Shown in pieces: positions 44,346 through 55,572 of a DNA stretch of 64,000 bases; position 1 is the first letter of the stretch; each line of letters starts with the position of its first letter. Position numbers and translations under genes: made by a program. The notes beneath the pieces were generated by a model. The model did not search any database. It saw only the letters and a list, made by a program, of their open reading frames with translations, and was not told where the DNA came from. Source of the DNA: Blasia pusilla (lineage: Eukaryota > Marchantiophyta > Marchantiopsida > Blasiales); contig CM114275.1 in assembly GCA_050084515.1 (NCBI GenBank), positions 11,656,001 to 11,720,000 on the forward strand, written 5' to 3'.

Positions 44346-46500
44346 ACTTGAGCTGCAACTTTTCAAATAATTCTCGACATGAGCTGGAAAGGAGGAAATA
44401 CTGAACTCACCTGCTGCATGAAGTTTCCCCATTGTCTCATTCGTACGGTCCACCAACTGAGCCAAGAACACAACTCCTTGTACTTCCCCTCAATCGCATG
44501 CTTCCTCCACCACCCATGAAGCTCTTCTTGGCACTCCATGGTATGTTTCAAGGTTTTTCTGTCCTTGTAGCATTGGAGTTGAGCAACATGCTTTGTTCTC
44601 TTATTCTCCTTGATGCAAGATTTGGTGTACCGAGTCACAGATTGTTGCCAATGGAAAGCATCCGACCTTTCCCTCTCTCGTTGGACTTCTCTACCCCAGA
44701 ACACTTCCTTGATAGCAATCCATCCTGGTTGTGCATTTTCCGCCATGAACCCATAATTTTCATATAGTGGACTTTTTTTTTCCTTCACCACCTCCAATAA
44801 GAGTAACCAACACATCTTCAAACTGCCAACGTCTTCTGCTTTTACCTAACAGAAAAATATGGTTTTGAGTCCCTTCTCCACATGGACATAAACGAGAGCA
44901 CCTATGGTCAACCATCCATTTGATCTGAAACCAATAGCAAATATCAAAGCTTGCCCAGCTTCCGTAACAATCTTCTCCTTCCCTCATTCCATCAATAAGA
45001 TCGAGGCCACTTGACGGCCCTATCGTAGACATTTTGAAGACATAAGCTCTGGATCCCTCGCCTCCTTCGCACGTGAACTGCCTTCTCTGAATAAATGGAA
45101 ATCTAGCGTTAGCCTTGATTCTGGCGATGGCATCCATTTCGGCCGTCTTTCCATCAAGTACTTATATTTGACACAGCAAGTTCCTGAAGCATTCAAGATC
45201 AGCGAGAAATGCTAGATTTTCCCATAGTTGTTTCTTCTCAACAGCCGTGATCACGCCCTGGCCAAGGATTCCAAGCAATTGTTCACAAAATTGTGATGAC
45301 GTTGTCTACTTGATCACTCCGAGCTTTGATCTCGGAGAGTTTCTATATACCTCAACCACTTTCTTTGCCACATCCTCCTTGATGTGTCTCTGAAGTGCAC
45401 CGATAACAGGATGAGTGTGGGAACCAACATGAATTGCGGGCCTGGTATACTTGGACGTAGAAATGTAATCGTGCATAATGAAAAATATGTATGCTGGACA
45501 TGCTCTAACGCAGAAAGGGGATGCTTGACAATGAGAACATTGATGGCCTCCCAGCGGTATGGTCGCGCCAACCTCATATGGAGTTTCTGCATTCTTTGGG
45601 GGAATTGCGACGTATTGACTCGCACATTACGCTCTAGAAATGGGCAGCTTGGACTTCTACACTCCAGGGCTTCAGCGCATTGGTGGCAAGAAAATAATCC
45701 AAGGACCACCTAGAATTGAAGCACTAGTCCGTTGAAGCCTGCACCATTGATGAGAGTCAGACTTTCAGTCCATACTCTTCAAGCGTCCTCCATCTCTATT
45801 TTGAGCACGACCAGCAAGTGGAGGCAACTCAAAAAATGCAATTATCATCGTACGTGGGCGGTAGCTTGCCGACAAGAATGTGCTTGAATATTTTAAAGGG
45901 CAGAGATGACAACAAACTATTTCCCGAAACTCACAAGAGGAACGAGTAGGCAAAGGCAGGGTCCAGTTGGTGTCCAATAGATCCCGTGAGGTCGATGATA
46001 TCCGGAATCTCTTCAGAAAGTTTAACATTGTCACAAACGTGTGAAGTTGGAGTCAATGCTAGATCTACAGAGCTGGGAGTGGCAAACGTAGAGCTCGCTG
46101 CACAAGGAAATTGCAGACCGTTGACTTGGGAAACATAAGGCTTCAAAGGCAAACCATAAACTCTGTATTGTCCATTTGTGTAAGGTAGGAGATTCCATAC
46201 TTTAGAGTCTCCAATCAGTGGCCGGACTGTCTCACCTACGACGTCCTCAATACCGTCTACCCTAACACCCTTGGAAACGAAGAATTTTCCAATTTGGAGA
46301 AGAAATCGGCGTAAGGAAATTTTCATCCCCTTGTATGTAAGATTATGTACTTTGGGGTCAAATTATTTTTTATTGAGGAAGGGCCACTAGATGACTACCA
46401 CATGTGAGTTTCACATAATTATCCATTTTTTGATAATTCCACCGGGAGGAGAATGAGAATGAGAATAAGAATGAGAATGAGAATGTTTAATTTATAGTGA
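44346..46500 (-). mobile_element. Mutator-like element, copy C (5' half)
   Basis: On the minus strand the 5' region (46500-46340) carries GAATGA-type repeats and the same flank as copy B. The N-terminal coding part at 46326-45931 is better preserved than in copy B and begins MKISLRRFLLQIGKFF. The zinc-binding part (45700-45314: CRSPSCPF, then HIS/CYS elements) is frameshifted. The catalytic region lies at 45137-44450 (GFMAENAQPGWIAIKEVFWG; note MAEN where copies A and B have MADN, losing the presumed catalytic Asp). It stops at the intron donor CAG|GTGAGTT (44410), after which only palindrome array 4 follows. The SWIM end is absent. Confidence 0.7.
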
Positions 46501-46744
46501 ATAGTGACCCTTATTCTCCTAACATAAATCGACTGACAAGCTGTTGGTTGGTAGGTGTGATCTCCATGTATATGTATGAGTTCATTTTTGTACATGTGTG
46601 GATCAACCCGTGTGTGGGGAAGATCGGTGTTGTGTGGTGTAGATGTGACCAACGATGTATGTTGTGTAGCGATATGTATGCGCACGACATTGATCACATT
46701 GAAACTTTACGGATTGCCTCAGGTTAGCCATTCACGAGGTTAGT

Positions 46745-47000
46745 TCAACCCTTCGGATTTTGACAAGTTGTAACCCGTAGGACTCCAACGGGTTGCAAAG
46801 CCACATAATCCATCTAGTTGCAAATCTTTGAAATCCAACTATTTGAAAATTTTTCGACTCCATCAAGTTACAACCCAGCCGAGTCCGACTTGCAACCCGT
46901 CAGACTCAGACGGGTTGCACGGGGACCATGCCTCGATTTCCCTTGTCGAGGGAACCGTGCAAAGGATTGCACGTCCGACGAGTCCTACGGGTTGCACGTT
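46745..47000. repeat. Palindromic repeat array 5 (about 5 units)
   Basis: Units include one at 46771-46798 (TAACCCGTAGGACTCC, then GGGTTGC), a degraded one near 46820-46880 and a good one at 46892-46918 (GCAACCCGTCAGACTCAGAC). A final half-unit ends CTACGGGTTGCACG near 46998. The array is on the 5' side of copy C, as array 2 is for copy B. Confidence 0.8.
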
Positions 47001-47217
47001 TCCCACGTGCAAAGCACCGTAACGGCCGACGTCATCGTCGGTGGAACCATTCCCACAAACCAACGATCAACTCAACGGCTTGAAAAGTATAAAAGGCATA
47101 GATTTTGGTCAATTCCATTTTTTACTCCGCAATTTTAGTTGGAGCTCTTCCTCCATCGACGAGTCCTCCTGGCAGTTGAGCTCCTCACGTCCGCTGAATA
47201 CGTTGGTTACTCGGAGC

Positions 47218-47345
47218 CCCTTGCTGGAAGGTAACGACGCTCCAAGACACGACGCTTTGAGAGTTGGATTTAGGTAAGCCCCTCCGCTGGAAGGTAACGA
47301 CGCTCCAAGAAATGATGCTTTGAGAGTTGGGTCTAGGCACTCGAT
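47218..47345 (+). repeat. Two-copy ~62-bp tandem repeat
   Basis: GCTGGAAGGTAACGACGCTC begins both copies, at about 47222 and 47287, and GCTTTGAGAGTTGG ends both. A third partial end (GACGCTTTGAGAGTT) follows. It sits at the 3' side of the gypsy element. Confidence 0.7.
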
Positions 47346-47394
47346 TGACGCTTTGAGAGTTTAGGAACCAAAGGCCAGCAAGAAGTCGCTGTTG

Positions 47395-49260
47395 GCCTTC
47401 ATGCTCTTTGACAAGCATCACACTTCTGAATGAAGAGTCTGGCATCCCAATACATTGTTGACCACCAATAACATGCGGCCTGAATCTTCTTGAAAATATT
47501 CTTGACTACGTAATGTCCTCCTACATCCTCCAAATGTATAGCATCAATCACTTGAGGGACTTCCTCCTTCTCTAAACATCTTCGGTATTCTTTGTCTGCG
47601 CCAAGCCTGAATAGCACCTCATGGCAGAGCGCATAAGGCCCTACCTTGTGTAGAAACACTGCGCCTTCTTTTGTTGTCATGCGGGCTAGAAATTTGAGAG
47701 TGACAAGGAAGCGCAGAATGTCTTCATTCAAAGATCTTCATAGGGTCTCTTCGTGGAATAAGGAACAGATCTTCATCCGGAAAGTTGTCTTCAAGGGTCT
47801 TCGGAAGATCGGTCTTTGGTGTCCTCAAGCGGGTCAAGAAGTCCGCGTTGGTGTGGATCTTTCCTGCTCTTGTTACCACGTCAAATGTGAATTCTTGTAA
47901 CAAGAGAATCCATCAAGCAATCCTCCCTGACAAATCTGCTTTGACCACTAAGTCACGAAACACAAAATGGTCGACATGAAAAACAAACGGGTACCCCAAA
48001 AAGTAATGCCGGAACTTCTTGCAAGCAAAGATCATTCCCAAGGCCTCTCTCTCCATAGTAGTGTACTTTTGTTCCGCAACTCAGATTTGCCGACCTGCAT
48101 AGTAGATGGGGTAATCCTTCTTCTTCTCATCCCACTCACTTAGTACCATTCCAATCGCAAATGAAGAGTTGACTACATACACGTGGAACGTCTTCGTCTA
48201 GTCAGGAGGGCAAAGCACATGAGCTATCATCAGGGCCTGCTTCAACTCCTCAAATGTTGCTTGACAAGTTGGAGACCACTCTTCAGCAAGATAGTCAAAG
48301 GCTTCGCCTTTAGTGCATAATCTTTAATGAACCCGCGATAATACCCTAAATGCCCCAAGAATCCTCTTAGCTCACAAAGACTCGTGGGAGCTTCCAACTC
48401 CAAAATTATCTCCACCTTAGCCTTATCCACCTCGATACCACACGAGGATACTCGATGCCCCAACAAGATACACTGCTTCATTGCAATGTAAGACTTCTCC
48501 AAGCGTAAAGACAGTTGCACTTCTCTGCACCGAGCCAAGGTTAGCTCCAACTTCTGTAAATGCTCGGCTGTCGAGTTAAAGACACAAAAGTCATCCAGGA
48601 AGATCTCTATGAATCTTTGCAAGTACTTTTGAAAGATAGAAATCATCATTCTTTGGAAAGTGGTTGGGGCGTTGCACAACCCAAAAGGCATCACTCGATA
48701 GGCAAAAGTGCCCCAATCCGTAGTGTAGGTGTTCAAGGCCCGGTCCTTCTCTCTAATGGACACTTGATTATAACCTGAATATCCATCCAAGAATGTATAG
48801 GGCTAATGATCGGCCACTTTATCTAAGATAGTATCGGTAAAGGGCAGTGGGTGATGATCCTTCAAGGTGGCGGCACTAGGCTTCCCGCAATCTTGACACA
48901 CCCTTATCTTCCCCAACTGCTTCTTTGTCACAATAAATATGGGAGACACCCATTCACTATTGAACACAAGATAGATGACTCTTGCTTCCAACCGTTGGTC
49001 AATTTCATCCTTGAACATTAAAGAATACTTGGGATTTGGTCGATACTGACGCCTTTGCACCGGAACTGTCCCGGGCTTAAGATCAATCGTATGTTCCCCA
49101 TACATGGGTGGCACTCCTTTCATCTCATCCATGGTGTAGGCAAACACGTCAAAGTACTTAGAAAGTAAAGTTTGATGTTGAGAAAGTTCCGAAGCCGACA
49201 GATCTGTAGACATGCGCAAGGCCTTGGTGTCGATGATAGAGACTTCTTGGTAGTCTTTTT
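47395..49260 (-). mobile_element. Ty3/gypsy pol (RT, RNase H, integrase N-terminus)
   Basis: Minus-strand reading gives the RT leader (HTIDLKPGTVPVQRRQYRPN, VSPIFIVTKKQLGKIRVC, 49219-48803) and the RT palm (DGYSGYNQVSIREKD; FAYRVMPFGLCNAPTTFQRM; FIEIFLDDFCVF with the catalytic LDD, 48790-48242). RNase H follows in broken frames at 48230-47900 (EQKYTTMEREALG). The integrase zinc-binding domain lies at 47731-47399 and ends at CDACQR. The integrase core is missing. A stop separates the two RT parts (near 48800). It is the same family as 27146-28000. Confidence 0.85.
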
Positions 49261-49424
49261 CCTACACCATCTTCTCCGTAAACTAATAAGCAGTGGGCCC
49301 GGTTGGCTCTTCCCTTGGAATTGTTCTTATCCATCCCTTTCAGAAAATTATTGCTCGTACAAGAGCGTTTGTCTTGATTTGCGAGAATCACCCTTGTCTC
49401 CAAACCGTGAGTTTGTACACCCTA

Positions 49425-50290
49425 GATGTACACCAAATCCATAGCACGCTCGTTGGTCAATTTATTCCTGTGCTTGTTGTGGATGAAACCATAACTACTC
49501 CAATTTCTATCCGTTGAAGAAGCCACTTATGCTAATATGGACTTAGCCATGGAGCGCAATGTTGGTGCACCTTGAGCGTGCATGCTCCACAAATCAGAGA
49601 GACCAAGTGAATCAACAACTTCCCTACCAAACTCATCCACATATAGTTCTTGATGGTTTACAATGTTGCCCAACTCTTGCAAGCAAGTAGCCACATAAGA
49701 ATTAGCCTCGCTGACATTGAGGTCGTGCACCCACTTTGCATAAAGTTTCAAATATTATTTGAAATCTCTCACGCACGCAACATTTGAAGTGACGTCTTGA
49801 ACACTATCAAGAAGATTGTAAGGGTGAAAATATAGCCTATTACATGCAACTTATTGTGGATAAGTGCTCACCGCCTATAAATAACATCGACCATCTCCGT
49901 AGCTCTAGACATTGTGAAAAAATAACCGCGACACCTTCCATCCACATCGGGCCATGGAGTTACAGGAAAAGGACGAGTCTCTTTCATTGTCTAAAACATA
50001 CAAAGATAAATACACACCGTCATTGCTTTATGACCATCACACTCTCTCAACAAAATAATAGTTGGTTGAGTCGCAACAAACGACTCCTCACCCTCTATCC
50101 AAAAATCGTGATTGGCCACAGTAGTCTCAATCTCTCGTGCCTTCTCCCTTTGTCTCGCATCCCTACAATTGAAATACTTCCTAAAAGCATTAGTGGAAAC
50201 CATGGCATGGAATGCCTCCTTCAATTCTAAGACGCGTCCCAACATGATAAAATTTGTGGCGAAGCGTGTGTTTGCAAGAAGCAACAATTA
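49425..50290 (-). mobile_element. hAT transposase C-terminal remnant
   Basis: Minus-strand frames read TRFATNFIMLGRVLELKEAF, then EIETTVANHDFW and TIILLRECDGHKAM (50287-49991), as in plant hAT transposases. Further on are LSDLWSMHAQGAPTLRSMA (about 49600-49545), STDRNWSSYGFIHN and RNKLTNERAMDLVYI (49520-49430), the hallmark hAT dimerisation domain. Stops and a frame change between the two parts make it a pseudogene. It is wedged between the gypsy pol and the family-B element. Confidence 0.75.
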
Positions 50291-51012
50291 TTTCAAAGCG
50301 ACTTAGTCCAGAGTCAGTACGAAGCAGAACGCGCGCCAATGGGAGAGCTTGGCGATTAACCTAGAGTGTGGGGCTGATCAGTTAGCTTCGCAGGTCAAGG
50401 AAGCTTCGCAACTGATTCAACAATATCGACACCAGATGCATTGTGTTAACAACGAATTCAAGAAATTGGCCACCCAACATGCTGAATCTTCATAATTGCT
50501 TCAAGAACATCAAGAAACGAACAAAGACTTACTAGCACAGTGGTCAGAGGTTACAGGGAGGATCGCTGTCTTGGAGGCAGAGCAGAAGCTGCTCAACGAA
50601 GTGCAATTAGACATTGAAGATGTCGAGGAGTTAATCGAGGAAGCAACCAAGAGCTTCGAACAACAAATGAGCGAAGAGATCGACTATATCAACAAACATT
50701 GGAAGCACCAATTCGGCAACCATACGAAGTCTCTTCCGGAAGTTGTGCTCACCCTCTCGATTACTTTTGAAGAATTACCATTATTTACTTCATCTGATGT
50801 CTTAGTCTAGAACGAAGTACTAGGAAGTAAATTAGTTGTTAATAAATCGCGAGAAAGAATGCGCAATCATACCCCCAACATTATCAACAAACCTTGTACT
50901 ATTCACGGTCGTTTTGCGCCTACACCCGAGTTTGATAGTTTAGAGGATACTTTTATGGAGTTAGGAGAAACATCCTGATGTGGTCGCCTGGGCGGCTCAC
51001 ATTTGAGGGGTA
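50291..51012 (+). mobile_element. 3' end of family-B element: coiled-coil ORF
   Basis: The plus strand encodes a long coiled coil (QETNKDLLAQWSEVTGRIAV, then AEQKLLNEVQLDIED and YINKHWKHQFGNHTKSLPEV). It is homologous to the terminal ORF of the family-A element (QWSQVTTKLAMLEA, YIDQHWKRQF). Both continue to a conserved tail (NEVLGSKLVV, TIHGR) and stop at a polypurine tract just before the LTR. This is not a gag I recognise; its position next to the 3' LTR suggests an extra ORF3. Confidence 0.6.
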
Positions 51013-52245
51013 TGTGATACCCACAATTTTGTACTTTTGAAGAATATATCTTTTTATTCAACGAAGACTCTTGTACATTATGATTATGATTATTATTTAT
51101 TATTATGAATAGGAATGAGTAAGATTAAAGTGAATCAAGAAGCTCCAAGGACAAGGTAGAGAGATAAAAAATCAAGGATTTGCCTAAGAGGAGAGGAGAA
51201 TAAAATAACGAAGTCTCAAGACTCAGCAAGAAGCTTCGGAATGTCAACAAAGCTCAACGAAGCTCTGTCTACAAAGTGCTTCGCTCTATAACGAAGCATA
51301 ACGAAGCAGGAAGAAGAAGGGAAAGAAGTACTTCGCTCTTGTACGAAGCACAAAGCACGAAGCACCTTAAACAAGAACGAAGAATGGAGTGCTTCGTCCT
51401 CAAGAAGTCCAGCAAAGCGAAGATAAGAATGACTGTGATTTCAAGCGACGCACGTTAGAACAGTTAGACTAGAAAGGGGCGCAACCCTTTGTATCAAATT
51501 GGTAGTGAGGACAGTTTTGCTTTGTGGATTCACAGGGATTATAGGAAAAGCTAAGAGAACCATAGATCTAGGTAGTTACAAATGCTGAAGAGACACCAAC
51601 TTCATCAAGAACGCTTCGAATCTTTGGATCACTCCTACTCCAACCAGTATTTAAGAAGCAAGACAGAAGCCATAATCATCATTCTCTTACGAAGTCCTTA
51701 TGCTGTAGGAATGGTCCGAGCAAGGGAGTTGTACCCTCTCGAGCTTGTATACACTTTGAAGCTTTCTCATTCTTGATGGAGTAGTAAAGCAATTATTCAT
51801 TCATTCTTATGTGCGATGCTTATGTCTGAGTATTCTTTTTGGGTCTGCAGAATCAAGAGTGAATCAGGAGAACCTTTCTCATGAATGAAATAATCAACAA
51901 GAGTTGTAGGAAATCTATTTGACAGAGAGTAGCTTGCCGAGACGGATTAAGTTCCGAAAGTAGGAGAAGCCAACTTTCATGTTGAGATCTCTGTGAGGTT
52001 TCTTGATGTCGAGAGGAAATCTACCTGAGCATGCTGTCAATTCCACTAGAAAGAATTGAGAAAAGATCCTTTGGTACTAAGAAAGATCCGAAGATATTGA
52101 TAAGACATTAAATATAACTCATACACATTTTAACACAACTATTACAACAGAATTGTAATTTCGAACTCTCTTTTCATCAAACAATAATCCTCTTGGGGAT
52201 CAAACTTATTAAATGATTGTAAAATAGAAACTCTTGTACATTACA
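51013..52245 (+). mobile_element. LTR of family B (3' LTR)
   Basis: It starts TGTGATACCCACAATTTTGT and ends CATTACA. It is preceded by the polypurine-like CACATTTGAGGGGTA. It is about 1.23 kb and matches the solo LTRs at 42429-43004 and 60931-62089. The CTTCG-rich part (51220-51430) is a distinctive block shared with the copy at 61740-61900. Confidence 0.85.
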
Positions 52246-52287
52246 AGGGCATCTACGGCATTGCACTAACTCATATATTCCATCCTG

Positions 52288-52760
52288 TTACACCTTGCAC
52301 GCATCACAATAGTGACGCGAGCAGATGAGTGCATCAAGAGCAACGACTATGTGAGCATGTGGTAGTCCTCCTACAAGTAACCGGGTCCTCACACAGCCCG
52401 GGTGATAGAAGGAGTAACAATCATCGTGAGCACAGTTGACCACCCGTGTCTTAAACTCAGTATGTCCAACAACACGACCAACCAACCCACAAAAATACTC
52501 TTACCACACTCTTATGTTGAGTAGCACCGGATGGACCCCCCATGCTGTTTTTTTTGTGATGAGGGAGTTGATGTTCTATTTTGTGATGGTGCTTATGGTT
52601 GCCACTTTCATTGGGTTGGAGGTGGTATCCCAACCAACCAAGATAGTGGCAAGGAAAAGACCTGCATCCCTATTGCACTACCTAACAATCACGATTGGAA
52701 TGGACCTTGGGTATGTGACCTATGTGCTTATGACAAAGCCATTTGCTTTTTTTTTGGGTT
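52288..52760. pseudogene. PHD-finger-like fragments in opposite orientations
   Basis: On the plus strand, 52531-52720 encodes CCFFCDEGVDVLFCDGAYGC, then HFHW and GPWVCDLC: the Cys/His layout of a PHD finger with a loop insertion. On the minus strand, 52485-52288 encodes VNCAHDDCYSFYHPGCVR and ICSRHYCDAC, resembling the second half of a paired or extended PHD module. The two pieces point in opposite directions, so this is a rearranged gene fragment. A further minus-strand piece (WWHPVCVGC, about 52880) lies beyond the foldback. The source gene is not identifiable. Confidence 0.5.
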
Positions 52761-52828
52761 TTGGAGGCCAATGGATTAGCACACACACACACAAAAGTGT
52801 GTGTGTGTGCTAATCCATTGGCCTCCAA
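52761..52828. repeat. Perfect 32-bp inverted repeat with AAAA loop
   Basis: Positions 52761-52792 and 52797-52828 are exactly complementary, joining TTGGAGGCCAATGGATTAGC and an (AC)6 run to its mirror. The coding-like sequence appears to turn back on itself at this point. This is what a template-switch event or a chimeric assembly join would leave. Confidence 0.9.
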
Positions 52829-53069
52829 TAAGGCAATCACTTCCATATGGGCTCCTTCAATACACCCTACACAAACTGGATGCCACCATGTGTAGTCAGG
52901 AATTATACACACAAGTTTCAAGCTGGCTCATGCAAACATAAGCATTAACATAGTGGTATTGATTCCAGAGTTCACATCCAACCTATGGTACTCTACATCT
53001 TCAATACTTTACTGAATATTTTTTCATTACATTGAAAAGCCTAGTGGATTTCCATTACCAAACCTGAAG

Positions 53070-54400
53070 GAGCAAGCCCATATGCTGATATTGCTAAGTT
53101 TGTGACACTACAAGAGCTCAACACATTCCGTAGCTTAGTCTCTCTCTATCTATTTGGGAGATTGGTTGTGCAGGCAACTATAAATTAAGCAGGGCTTGAA
53201 TTGTGGGAGCAATGTCTCTCACTCTCTAAGCCTAGAATATGAAGTCACAACTTGGTCTCTTGCACTAAATTCATGACACACAGAGCAAGAGCATTTGTTG
53301 ATATTGCAAAGTATGTCATACCATAATTGTTCAACACATTCAGTATCCTTGACCAATTGCCCAAAGCTACTACACTGGTAAGAAATATCTATCGGGGATC
53401 CCAATCAACTATAGTAGATGGTGGGATAAATACTTCAAGCTTTGCAACATCTCAAGGCGCGGGATCCACGGTCTCAAATGCAATATCTCTCTCTCTCTGT
53501 AAACCTGGAAGCTGTAGTCACTACTTGGTCTCATGCACTAAATTCACAACACATAGAGCAAGAGCATATGTTGATATTACAAAGTTGGTCACACCAGAAT
53601 TGTTCAACACATTCAATATCGTTGATTCATTGCCCAAAGCTACTACATTGGTAAGAAATGTATGTTGGGGATCGCAATCAGCTGTAATACATGGTGGGAT
53701 GAAGACAAATTCAATACCCTTGAATCATTGCCATAAGCAGCTACAGTGGAGTCTTGTAACTTTTATAGGATAACTCATTAGGGTAAAGTATATGGTTTGC
53801 AAGACAGATTCCTAATTGGCACTTGGAAGCTCAGCACCAACTCTTCGACCTTGTGTGATGACGATGATGACACCTGTAGTCACTACTTGGTCTCCTGCAC
53901 AAAATGCATAACACACAACAAGTCATTACACCTCTAATCAACATGAAAGGAACAAAACAACATGGAGGAAGCCATGCAAATGTCGGTTATCTCTCTCTTC
54001 ACGGTATATCATAATCAAGCATAATTGTGGGCTGTTTTGTGGGAACCCCTTGCTTGGAAACTCAACTTAGGTTCAAGTTTAGGACAGATGAAATTCCCTT
54101 GAACCATAAGTAAAACATGATGGAACACAACTAAACTCTTATTTCTTGATGAGTACTTGGTCTCATGCACTATATTCTAAACATAAAGTAACAACATATG
54201 TTGATTTGGCTAAGCTCATTACACCAGATTTTTTCTATATATTCAGTAGCCTTGATTCATTGCCCAATGTTGGTGCACTGGTAAGTAATGTCTATTTGGG
54301 ATCCAAATCACGTATAGTAGATAATGTAATGAAGAGTTTAATTCTTGGGATGAGACGCATTCCGAGGCTTTGGTTAACATTCGGATATATTTACTGATTT
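53070..54400 (+). repeat. Cluster of LINE 3'-end fragments (zinc-knuckle tails)
   Basis: Related segments at about 53240-53500, 53510-53770, 53845-53940 and 54090-54330 encode variants of HRARAYVDITKLVTPELFNT and DSLPKATTLV. Part of the cluster carries the CxxC-x8-H-x4-C zinc knuckle typical of LINE ORF2 ends. They match, in inverted orientation, the end of LINE 1 at 57870-58340. The first tail ends ATATCTCTCTCTCTCTG at about 53490. No RT lies with them, so they look like 5'-truncated insertions. Confidence 0.6.
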
Positions 54401-54403
54401 GTA

Positions 54404-54865
54404 GTGCCTCTGAGACTTAAAGTCACTTTCGCCGTAAACAAATTGAGGGCCTCGGCAGCCAAACTGTGCAAGAATTACTCCAGCTTGTGGAATGCACTGT
54501 CGAGTGGTTCCAAAGGGACCGCTATTGCCACCCGTTGTGTTCAAACCAAAAACCCCCTTGCTGAAGTTGACACCGAGGAGTCCCAAGTGATTTCTCGCAC
54601 AAGTTGAAACCAAGAGGCGATGACCGGAGATGAGAGCGACAATGGTGGGGATGTGGTCGCGGAGGACTTTGGTGAGGTTTATAGGATTCTAGCCTATCGG
54701 GTTGTCGACAGGAAAACCCAATACTTAATCCAGTGGAAAGACAATCATCATCACAGTTGGGAATCCTCAGGCAATATTGCCAAGGATGTCACCACGGAAT
54801 ATGAAAGCCTTTATGAGTGGCAAGCCACTCACAAAGTGGATATGGACAAGTACAATATGAGTTAG
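54404..54865 (+). pseudogene. cpSRP43-like chromodomain fragment
   Basis: Two stretches in one frame (54404-54607 and 54620-54865) are separated by a single TGA. The first, beginning MPLRLKVTFAVNKLRASAAK, is basic and Ser/Ala-rich like a plastid transit peptide. The second contains EDFGEVYRILAYRVVDRKTQ, then YLIQWKDNHHHSWESSGNIA and KDVTTEYESLYEW. This matches chromodomain 1 of the chloroplast signal recognition particle subunit cpSRP43 (remembered plant pattern: EYLI-x-WKDG, SW, IA-x-DV, EYE). It is closer to this than to retrotransposon chromodomains. Ankyrin repeats and chromodomains 2 and 3 should follow but do not; the frame ends at 54865. I call it a truncated copy. In intact form the protein helps deliver light-harvesting proteins to thylakoids. 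Confidence 0.6.
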
Positions 54866-55146
54866 CGAGTTCAAGGTTTGGGATTGATGCAAGGTTCTAT
54901 TCTAGGACTTGTTTTAAAGACTACTTACAAAAAAAAATGCTCAAGAGAATATGAGTTGAGAGGAAGACGGTGTTTTGGTCTTCACCACGGTACCCAGCCT
55001 TAGCTTGGTGATGGCCTTACCAAAGAGTAGAAACTCATGCATATTCAGAAGAGAAGAGCTGGGACATGCATGCTATTCCTAAGGACAGGCAATGCACGCC
55101 CTAAGGTAAGGCAATGAGAGAGAGAGAGTAAAATAGAGGAGAAGAG

Positions 55147-55149
<3 letters not shown>

Positions 55150-55222
<73 letters not shown>
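55150..55222 (+). repeat. (GA)n microsatellite
   Basis: About 73 bp of nearly pure GA dinucleotides. The reading frames across it (poly-Ser-Leu or poly-Arg-Glu) are artefacts. Flanking sequence at 54866-55149 shows no gene. Confidence 0.97.
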
Positions 55223-55224
<2 letters not shown>

Positions 55225-55485
55225 CTGACAGTGATGGCGTGATGCAAGATTGCTATGCCTCGAGTCCATCCATAGATTTGGAAAGATTCATAGGTCCAAG
55301 TATATCGATCCCAAGGTTGAAGAGAAACCGCGGTATGTGACAAGAGCACGAAGGTGATTTTCCTCCTCTCTCTCCCTGTGAGCGCCTTCAATAAAATTTT
55401 GCTCTCCCGCCGGTTGCAAAGCCCCTTCGAAACGCCCGATTTTTGCCTTGCTTCATTCACAATTTTTGTTAGCAAACTTGTTCTA

Positions 55486-55572
55486 CCTCTCGATCTTGCT
55501 CTCGATCGTGCTCTCGATCTTGCTCTCGATCGTGCTTGATCGTGCTCGATCTTGCTCTCGATCGTGCTCTCA
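55486..55572 (+). repeat. 12-bp tandem repeat (CTCGATCTTGCT / CTCGATCGTGCT)
   Basis: Seven or so copies alternate between two variants. On the minus strand they give an Arg-Ala-Arg-Ser repeat frame, which I do not regard as a real SR protein because nothing else supports a gene. The stretch 55573-56069 holds nothing recognisable. Confidence 0.8.

Noticed and set aside
53219-53773. A multi-exon host gene with repeated exons and GTAAG donors
   Set aside because: The repeated unit matches the zinc-knuckle tail of LINE 1 in this window, so these are truncated LINE ends. The donor-like GTAAGAAAT is part of that sequence.
54620-54865. Chromodomain of a Ty3/gypsy integrase
   Set aside because: No integrase precedes it, and the WKDxH, IAxDV and EYE pattern fits cpSRP43 better than retrotransposon chromodomains.
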